A DNA stretch of 27,275 bases from the NCBI GenBank assembly GCA_009801015.1, contig VHZZ01002064.1, positions 26,332 through 53,606 of the forward strand, given 5' to 3'. The notes beneath the pieces are model-generated. The model did no database searches. It saw nothing but the letters and a program-made list of their open reading frames with translations, and was not told the DNA's origin. Shown here piece after piece: positions 12,401 to 19,801 of this stretch (the stretch's first letter is position 1; each line of letters opens with the position of its first letter). This DNA is from Silene noctiflora. Its lineage: Eukaryota; Streptophyta; Magnoliopsida; Caryophyllales; Caryophyllaceae. The translations under genes and the position numbers were made by a program.

Positions 12401-15400
12401 ATTAACGAATTAAGTTGACGAAGACAATCATTAACGTCATGATATAGACTATGATATAGAGTTCAGGGGTACAACATAGAATTTCAAAAAGTAAGGCGCT
12501 ATACTTAGAAAATCCAAAAACTCAGGGGTACGACGTAAAAGATCCCCAAATATTTTTTATTGTGAGAAAATGTTTGTTGAAGTCGAAGTCAACGTATTTA
12601 GCTAACAAAGCAAATGGGATATAAATTTGGGATGGAAGGAATACCTGAATGATCTCCAGTCTTCTGTCAGACCAATTTTCTTGGCTTCCTCCTTTTAGAT
12701 ATTGAACCCTGTTTGGCCGTGGTGCCCGTGGACTACCTTATCTGTGTACTTGTCATCTTGTCATAGGACTCATACTTCATTTAGTTAATAGCTGTGGTAT
12801 TTTCTGAGCAGTGAAGGTGCAGGCGGTGGTCATGCCCCTGATATAATAAAAGTCTGTGGTGTTAGAAATGTTTTGCCATCGTCAACAAACCCAACCAAAC
12901 CTTTCACTTCAAATACAGTGGATGAGCATCTTGACATGTTGGTGTGTACCCTCTTTCTCTCTGTCTCCCCTTCTGCCCGCCCCCCTTTCCTTATTTTGTA
13001 TTGTGTGTTTGTTGATGATACCATAATAAAAATAAGGAAGTATATTTATGGGCAGAGGGATTACCTACTCTGACTCTTGCCTCTATTTATATGAAGATGG
13101 TCTGCCACCACCTTGACAAGAACATTAAAGAAGATGTGCAGTTTGCTGAATCACGAATACGTGCAGAAACAATAGCTGCAGAAGATATAATGCATGACAT
13201 TGGAGCCATTAGTATCATATCTTCCGACTCCCAGGCCATGGGTCGCATTGGAGAGGTGTGTCAAGTTGTTAACCTTACCATTCATGTGTTTTTATTAATT
13301 ATCAGTGTGCTGTGTGCAGTGTGCAATTGTGGTTATTTTCCTGGTTTACTGATGATGTTAAAGAATATCAGTTGTATAACTTTACAATTGGATTTCTTAG
13401 GGCTAACCCTTAGACATGAACCATGAGTTTTAGTTTAGGTTGCATCGACTCGGCTGCAAGTGTTTGATCACAGGGACACGGCTATTTGATGAAAAAGCTT
13501 CATCTTTTGGACTAAAGTAAAGTGTTGGCGCGTCCAAGGGCAGACACACCTTATAGAACATGGGGTCCAGGGAACCAGAAAGCTGTTATTTTGCATTAAC
13601 ATTTTTAAAATATATTCTCTCCATTACGATCAGTTCTTTTTGTTTGCTTTCGGCACAAAGGCCAAGGATATGAGAGAGGACGTGCTTTAAAAAAATACAA
13701 AGGTGAAAAAGCAACTTGCATGTGGGAAATGGAACGTGCATAAATGACCAAGACACCAAAATAACGAAAACGTAAAGAATTGACCAGGACGGAGGGAATT
13801 ATTTTTTAAAAAATATTCCAGAACTTTGGAAACAAAATTTTCCGCGCCTGCCACTGGATGTGTCATATCGTGTTGGTAGGACACAGTGTGGGTCGCGAGT
13901 AAGGTGTCGAAGACAGAAATTAACATCGAACCACTATCACTCCAGAAATGTGGGCAGTGGACATCACAGCCAAAGCTATAAAGCCTTGTCTGGCTCAAAA
14001 GAGTCTATTAAATGGGCCCCCGCAAGCTTCCACGCCTAGTATTTCTACAGAAATAGGACTATATGTATAGAACATCATGATTGACGGTGGCATTTTAACC
14101 GTTATGTTTATGACTGATCTACTTGATCAGAATGTCTGATCCCATCTGTCTCAGCTATACACTTCTAAACCTCAAATTTATTCAAAGAAGCAAACAGGGC
14201 AACCGAGCAATGCACTAGTTAGCATTGGGTTCACCACGTAAAAATATAAATCTCATATACCTCCTCTGTTTTGATCTTTTCCTGCCTGGATGGTAGGATC
14301 TTCTAATATCTTCTTTGTTTCTTTACCTTTTTTTGTTAAAAATAAATAGTTATTCAGGCTGTGACATCATGTACTCAAGCACTCTGTTTTCTTCTCTCAT
14401 GAAACTGTTATTTGCAGGTTATAACAAGGACTTGGCAAACTGCACACAAGATGAAGATCCAGAGAGGGAAACTACCGCCTGGTGACACTGAGAATGACAA
14501 CTTAAGAATCAGACGTTATGTAGCAAAATACACCATAAATCCTGCAATAGCTAATGGTTTCTCCAAGTATGTTGGATCTGTTGAGGTATGTCTTCTTTTG
14601 ATCTTTTGAAATTTTTATTTGAGTTCATCTCTGTGTATATTACCTGTTATGCAGCCCTTATCTGAATTGTCCTCCAGAAGAGCGGCAACTTATTAATCCT
14701 GAAAATTCCAGTCGATTCTTATTTTGTTTATTTGAGATCCACTGTTCTCTTTGTTGTTTTTATCAGTATGGTCACCTTTATGTATATATTGCTTTGAAAG
14801 ATGTTCAAGCAGTTCTTTTTAATTATTTTCCCCCAATTGATTATTTATGTGCAGGTTGGAAAATTGGCTGATCTTGTTTTGTGGAACCCTGCTTTCTTCG
14901 GAGCAAAACCAGAACTGGTTATCAAAGGGGGCGAAATTGCTTGGGCAAACATGGGTGACCCTAATGCTAGCATACCCACACCCGAGCCGGTGAAGCATAT
15001 TTTTTCCCTTCTGCATTTGCGCTTTCTGGTTTTATCTCCTCTGGCTGCCCATATATTGAGCACCCAAATTGGCCAAACGACTTCTATTATGAGTGGTTAT
15101 ATCTCTACCAAGTTTCTATGGATATTGCTAAATTAAAACTATTAGCTTGAAAATTGAAACAACAATATTAGACCTGGCAAACAGATCAGGTCGTGTCAGG
15201 TTCGTGTTCATGTCAATATTAAACTGGTCACTACTACCCCAACCCTAACCCGAACCAATTACATAAACGGGTCATTTGTCTCAACCCTAACCCGACCCAT
15301 TTAATTTTTCTATAACCCAACCCGACATGTTTAACCCATTTATCTTTAAGCAGGTTATTTTTAACCCACTTAACCTATTTAACCCAATAAATTAATGCAA

Positions 15401-18400
15401 TAAACTACGCTTTATAACCCTATTATCCAAAAAATGATTAATCAAAATGCTTATTTTTAAGTTGTTTTGTTGAATTATTGACTTAAGCTAAATATATTAT
15501 GACAATTCTAAGTAAATGGGTTATTTGTGTCAGATTCGTGTCAAAAGACATCAATCCTAACCCGACCCATTTATGTTTCGTGTCGTGTCGTGTCAACCCA
15601 ATTACTTAAATGGGTCACAACGTCTTGACCCTAACCCGCTAACTTCGTGTCGGGTTCGTGTCGTGTTTTCGGTTCGTGTCAATGATTGCCGCCTCTAAAC
15701 AATATACACTCTTTGTGCCATTTTGATGAACAAAAACTTATAAGGTCTGAGACTAACCACCAAGCACCCACCCATTTTCCTCATGACGGAGATGAGTATG
15801 GATTCGGGGACCGAGACACCGTGATTTTTTTTTTTTTTTTTTGTGTGTGTTTAGTCCAATTTTCCGGATCCGCCACTGAATCTATTTTACCCTATAATTA
15901 AATGAGGAATATAGAATTACTCAAAAAAAAAAATTGGAGGAATATAGAAGGATCTGGGTTGGTTGGCTCACTATTTGATTATATAGAACAGAATCAAGTG
16001 TAGGGAGTCCACTTCACTGGCTTTTGCAGTTTCTAAGCAGGTGTTTATGAGGTTTTAGTAGGGCATCCTGTTCTCATCTATAATAGATTTTTTCCAGGTG
16101 ATGATGAGGCCAATGTTTGGAGCATTTGGGAAAGCTGGAAGTGCCAACTCCATTGCTTTTGTCAGTAAGGTATGCATAATTTTTGTATGCTGTCCCCTTT
16201 TCTATTTGATTATTATGTGTGCATGCATTTATATCCTGTTACACATCAAATATGTCAAAGATGGATTGAAAATTTAATTGGACCTAGAAGTCAGCTCTCT
16301 TTTCCTGCGGCCCATATCCAGTGGCTAGCAAACTAAATTAAAAAAATTGTTGACTTGGTGATCACCAACAAGTGGATTAAGTGCAGGACTTGTTTCTTTA
16401 CTATGGTTCTATCCAAGATGGAAGATCCTTTGAATGTGAAACTTTTTATGAGCTTTTGACAGGGTGTAATTACTTCACTGCTATCGTTAATTATATATAT
16501 AGTAAATGTCCTTTATCTTTGACATCAATTTTTAGTATTCTAAGTAGTCAACATGTATTAAATTGCTGTATTGGTCTCAATCGTATTAATGGTGCAAATC
16601 TCGGCTGCATACTAAAGTTTGATGGTTCATCCAATGTCACGGTTTATATTCGCTTGATTTTATATCGTTATATAAGGCGTATTGGTCTAGTATCGGTTTT
16701 ATTAGCCTTGTATCGGATATCGGCCATATATGGCCCACCGTCTGTCAAATGTACATATCAGCTATTTTTGACAACTCTTTATACATCGAAAAATACCGTC
16801 GCAGAAAATTGAAAATCCTTTACATGATGCCCAATACATCCCTTAACGGCTGATATTTAATACCGTGGCAGTCAACCATCAGCTGTGCATGTATTCAACT
16901 CTACTTAACGGCTGATATGTCTAATACTCAAGGTGCCGATTTCAGTTTTCTTAGAAGATTATTTGTTCAATTTTACTATATTGATCCATGTCTAGCTAGG
17001 AGAAGGATAATTCTATTGGTGTAAATGGAGACACGAGGACAATTAGTTTTGGACGTTGATAATAGAGCATAAATCGATAAAATTATAACCAAGCACCATA
17101 ATTCGATGTAATTCGAATTCGTAAATTCGCGCGAATCAATTCGCGATTTGTTAGGCAATTAAGCGATTCCGGTAACCGATAACCAAACTAAGGAACATTG
17201 CATGTGTTATTTTATCAAAGAATTCAAAAGCTCTAATAGTTTTCTGTCTTCTTCCTCATTTTCTAAAAAAATGAGTAGAAAAGAGCAAATCGAATTCCGT
17301 CCCTTGAATCTCCGCCTATAAAACCGCAACCCTCACTTTGCTGGCAATGCGCCTCCTTAACCAAGCTCATTGCCAATTTCATTTTAATGGAGATTTTTTT
17401 GTTTATTGACTTGCTTTTCTTGATTGCATGTGGCATCTACCGGCATGCATGCAACAACCCATTGAATTTTTCACATTTTGTGGTGGTGGATCACGTGTGT
17501 GATGGGAGTATGGTTGGGCGTGATCTATTTTCTATAAAGTTCCTTAGATCGTGGCTTTGTGTGTCCATCTCTTATTGAGGGTAATTTGTAGCCATCTTTG
17601 TCGGATTTGACGTGTGATTGCTCATTACATTTAGGGTAATAACAAAATCTAGTAAAACTGGAGACGAGGGTTGTTGAATGGGTTAATTTGATGGTGGTTA
17701 GCACTTCTTTCTCTTTGATTGTTTACGGTTTGTTCTTCAGGCTCCTTGGTCATGTCTCATGTAGCTTGTAGGATCGATCACCAAGACACATTCCCCTTGC
17801 TTGCTTTTTTACATGCCGTCCTCGCTCCTGTAGTATGATTGTATCTCGTTCTTTTCTTCCTAAGACTCGTGATCTAAAAGGAGTTGTGTCTGGTTTCGTC
17901 TAGAAGGTGTCGCTCTGGTAGAGCAGAATAGAAAAAATATGGAAAGACAAAGGTGCGGAAGAAGAAGAGGAGGGAGGAGGAAAAGAAGAGAAGTCTATTG
18001 TGGAATGGGCCAGTTGAGCGAAGAAGAAAACGATGATGATGAATCACAAGATGTAAGATAATGTCAGGAAAAGGGATGGTTCAGTATCCCCGACGTTTCT
18101 CTGTGGACTCCGTCCAGTAAAACACGTTTACCCCTCCTCTCCCTTTATGTGTTAAATGTTGGTTGTTTATGCTGTTACATTTATGTTAGTTTTATTCCCC
18201 TTTTCTTATATAATAACCAGAAAAGCATATAGATTTAGTTATTAGTTGAAGAAAAATGTATGCTTTCTTTTTATTTTGCCCAAAAAAATATGTCCTATTA
18301 ACTTTCTTTCTTCAACAGGCTGCTTTGGAGAAGGGAATAAAGGAACACTATGGACTTAACAAGAGGGTAGAGGCTGTAAGTGGTGTGAGGAATGTAACAA

Positions 18401-18540
18401 AAGATGATATAAAACCTAACAATGCTCTCCCAACGATCACAGTCGACCCTGAACATTACACAGTAACGGCAGATGGTGAGGTTCTCACATGTGCTCCTGC
18501 TTCGACTGTTCCACTATCGCGTAACTACTTCCTGTTTTAG
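3493..18540 (+). CDS. Urease (plant type, single chain), 18 exons, complete
   Basis: Urease (EC 3.5.1.5) is a nickel enzyme that hydrolyses urea to ammonia and carbamate in the cytosol. Coding exons: 3493-3618, 3900-3973, 4710-4755, 5329-5434, 6045-6187, 6659-6769, 7203-7366, 7468-7846, 7927-8035, 8774-8913, 9096-9233, 9497-9588, 12812-12941, 13097-13255, 14418-14585, 14855-14989, 16098-16169, 18319-18540. All introns are GT-AG. The spliced frame is 837 codons, against about 838-840 in Arabidopsis and jack bean. It starts [11 protein letters not shown] and ends PLSRNYFLF. The gamma-like part is about residues 1-100, beta about 130-255, alpha from about 265. Nickel ligands by jack-bean alignment: H404, H406, carbamylated K487, H516, H542, D630; flap C589-H590. 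No break was seen, so it looks functional. It needs UreD, UreF and UreG accessory proteins, none of which is here. The 3.2-kb intron 12 and 2.1-kb intron 17 are enlarged. Confidence 0.97.
4884..5085 (+). mobile_element. Stowaway-like MITE, left part, in urease intron 3
   Basis: After a TA dinucleotide (4882-4883) the sequence reads TTCCATCCCAAATTTATTA, close to the usual plant Stowaway (Tc1/mariner) terminus CTCCCTCCGTCCCAAATT. The following text, including GGTCAAAGTCAACCT near 5067-5081, is typical of these elements. The matching inverted right end is missing, so the copy is truncated or diverged. The right boundary is approximate. Confidence 0.5.
5093..5158 (+). repeat. 33-bp tandem duplication in urease intron 3
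   Basis: The block starting TGTGACTGTGAGTC at 5093 recurs at 5126, exactly 33 bp later, with a few substitutions over the full unit. As 33 is a multiple of three, it gives an apparent CDCESSFC peptide repeat in one frame, but this lies inside an intron and is not coding. Confidence 0.75.
9852..9882 (-). mobile_element. Helitron-like 3' terminus in urease intron 12
   Basis: On the minus strand a 7-bp stem (CCGCACA with TGCGCGG, one G-T pair, loop TTCAT) is followed by GATCTAAA and then CTAG, with T as the next base. A hairpin a few bases before CTRR, inserted before T, is the standard Helitron 3' end. The body would extend to the right in plus coordinates through the AT-rich stretch from 9883 towards about 10500. 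I could not identify its TC 5' end or any Rep/helicase sequence, so it would be non-autonomous. Confidence 0.55.
9883..11300. other. AT-rich filler of urease intron 12
   Basis: The stretch 9883-10500 is strongly AT-rich and may be the Helitron body. A GC-richer segment at about 10550-10780 gives two overlapping short open frames without recognisable protein similarity. The stretch 10800-11300 is ordinary AT-rich intron-like sequence. No gene is supported here. Confidence 0.4.
11320..11499. mobile_element. Possible hAT-type MITE fragment in urease intron 12
   Basis: A G/T-rich run of GGGTTTGG, GGTTCGGGTT and GGGTATGGGTTTT-type strings ends in TGCCATCCCTA at 11489-11499. Its reverse complement, TAGGGATGGCA, resembles the ends of plant hAT MITEs and the end of the better-defined element at 15169-15697. 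I found neither the opposite end nor an 8-bp target duplication, so the left boundary is a guess. Confidence 0.35.
11990..12547. mobile_element. MITE-like element with imperfect terminal inverted repeats
   Basis: The left end (GGGAAATTCTATGTTGTACC, 11990-12009, continuing CCTGAGTTTTTGG) pairs with the right end (12512-12547), whose reverse complement reads GGGGATCTTTTACGTCGTAC and continues CCCTGAGTTTTTGG. A second, closer inverted match to the left end lies internally at 12463-12485 and is identical over about 23 bp. The centre is AT-rich with repeated TTAATGGGTAATTGG-like strings. No target-site duplication was evident and no transposase is present. It is inside urease intron 12. Confidence 0.65.
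12557..12643. mobile_element. Stowaway-like MITE, right part, in urease intron 12
   Basis: The segment ends AAATTTGGGATGGAAGGAA followed by TA (12642-12643), the mirror image of a Stowaway left end. Upstream it holds TTGTGAGA (about 12558) and GTCGAAGTCAAC (about 12583), which parallel the text just before the end of the truncated copy in intron 3. It therefore looks like the complementary half of the same family. Confidence 0.5.
13613..13801. mobile_element. Stowaway MITE with both ends, in urease intron 14
   Basis: The left end, TTCTCTCCATTACGATCAGT from 13615, is the imperfect inverse of the right end, GACCAGGACGGAGGGAAT, finishing at 13799. TA lies directly outside each end (13613-13614 and 13800-13801), matching the TA target duplication of Tc1/mariner Stowaway elements. 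Length is about 185 bp, usual for the family. No coding capacity. Confidence 0.75.
15169..15697. mobile_element. hAT-type MITE with perfect 8-bp target duplication
   Basis: The element begins TAGACCTGGCAA and ends with the inverse of TAGAGGCGGCAA. It is flanked by AACAATAT on both sides (15161-15168 and 15698-15705). An 8-bp target duplication with TAGRGNYGGCAA-like ends is diagnostic of the hAT superfamily. The 529-bp body has many subterminal TCGTGTC, GGTTCGTGTC and AACCCGACCCATTTA motifs, probably transposase contact repeats. No transposase is encoded. The intact duplication suggests a fairly recent insertion. It sits in urease intron 16. Confidence 0.88.
16170..18318 (+). other. Urease intron 17 (2.1 kb), probably enlarged by insertions
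   Basis: No complete gene or element is recognised. Seen: a duplicated CTTAACGGCTGATAT at about 16842 and 16903; a perfect 14-bp palindrome at 16722-16735; strings rich in TTCGAATTCG and TTCGCGCGAA at about 17105-17150; a CTATAAAA box at about 17317 followed by a C-rich leader-like stretch; and a purine-rich run at 17940-18050. The last two could be part of an inserted, decayed gene, but none of the short open frames has protein similarity that I can name. Confidence 0.4.
16722..16735. promoter_or_regulatory. Perfect palindrome containing a CArG box
   Basis: GGCCATATATGGCC is a 14-bp perfect palindrome with CCATATATGG at its core, which matches the CC(A/T)6GG site bound by MADS-domain proteins. 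It lies inside urease intron 17. The site is seen; any binding is inference. Confidence 0.3.
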
Positions 18541-19801
18541 ATATTAACTGGTAAGTAACTCTTTCAGTAGAATTTGAAAAGAGTGATGCAATTTCCATCT
18601 ATGATTGCAACTTGGTTGAAATAGTCATTGATTTTGCACATCAAAATACACATATACGTAAAGTGGTTTTACATAACCATTATTGTGAAACGCATATTAG
18701 TAAACCAAATACCCCAGAAAAGGTACTAACTAAAGAGTTTGTCTGACAATATCCAGGGTTAAGAAGCTGCCTTTCGCAGAGCCTGGAAGTTTCCGTTCTT
18801 CCTGTCTAACCTCTATTTCCAGGGTTAATAAGCTGTAAAATTGCAAGAATTGTTGCATGAGTGACCAGTTGAAGAAAAAAAAAAACAAAGGATTCATAAA
18901 CAGCCAGGATGTTCAAGCCTGTTTTGGCTCTATTTTTTGTTCGTCTTCCTCCCATTTTCTTAAGTGACCGACGGTGAAATTTGTAAAGCCATGTAATTAC
19001 CAATGTGTGATAAATGATGTCCCTAGGATTGATAGTGATTTTGGGAAAGTCATGTTTTCATTGAAATATAAATTCTGTGAATTAGTTTACTTTTTTATTT
19101 AATAATAAATAGCAATGTTGTTTTTCTGTGGATACTTGATTCGTATTGTGCAATGATTAATCTCTTATTTGATTCCATTGCTTAGGCCTTAGGAGTATGG
19201 GTCCAATGTCCAATCCCGTGTCTCCTCTTATATGATTGTATTATATGAAATCCACTTTTTTCATTTGATGTACTGTGACACATCACACATGGTATTAAAT
19301 CACAAATTCTTGTTTAGAACGTAAATAAATATGGGGGTGGACAGACTGGACACCGTATTGCCCCTTCTTTGTAGAATGGGGAGGTTACCGAAGTAACTTG
19401 ACACAGTATGTCTCGTGTTTGACACGAAGTTCATGACATTCATTTCAAGGTAAAAGATGAAACTTTCTACAAAACGCTTGGTACCGACACTGATATTCGA
19501 CAATTGCAGCTATATCGAAATAGTACAGGAGAGATTATTTGGAGGCAATTCACATTCATGACGAAACAAGCAGAGGTTGGGTAATATGGTGGCGAAAAGG
19601 GTTGATTAGTCCATTCATAAGCTCTTACTAGCACAGCAGCATGTACAAAACTAAAGGGCATAATTTTCTCATAAGGGATTATCTTATCTTATCCTATCCA
19701 AATATTTAGAAAAAAAAAAAACTAGAAGAAACCCAACCTTTGTTACACTTACAACTCTCTTCTCTTAATTTCAAAAACCCCGGGAAAAAGGAAGGCATAA
19801 G
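18541..19801 (+). other. Intergenic: urease 3' UTR and naphthoate synthase promoter
   Basis: No gene is visible. The first part should hold the urease 3' UTR. AATAAT/AATAAA-like polyadenylation strings occur around 19100-19110, but the true end cannot be placed. A CCAGGGTTAA string occurs twice, near 18757 and 18821. The last 60 bases before 19802 are pyrimidine-rich (ACTCTCTTCTCTTAATTTC), typical of a plant 5' UTR. Confidence 0.5.
19683..19693 (-). promoter_or_regulatory. Two overlapping I-box-like GATAAG motifs
   Basis: The minus strand reads GATAAGATAAG, about 110 bp upstream of the naphthoate synthase ATG. GATAAG is the I-box of many light-regulated plant promoters. That would suit an enzyme supplying phylloquinone to photosystem I, but the link is inference from motif and position only. 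Confidence 0.35.

Noticed and set aside
15230-15645. Telomere-like CCCTAACCC strings
   Set aside because: They are irregular, mixed with AACCCGACCCATTT and TCGTGTC, and lie wholly inside the hAT MITE; they are subterminal motifs, not telomeric repeats.
16381-16812. 143-codon open frame in urease intron 17
   Set aside because: No recognisable domain; it starts mid-intron, and its composition is that of noncoding AT-rich DNA.
17905-17935. tRNA-like GCTCTGGTAGAGC
   Set aside because: It forms a 5-bp hairpin like a D-arm, but no acceptor stem, anticodon arm or B box follows.
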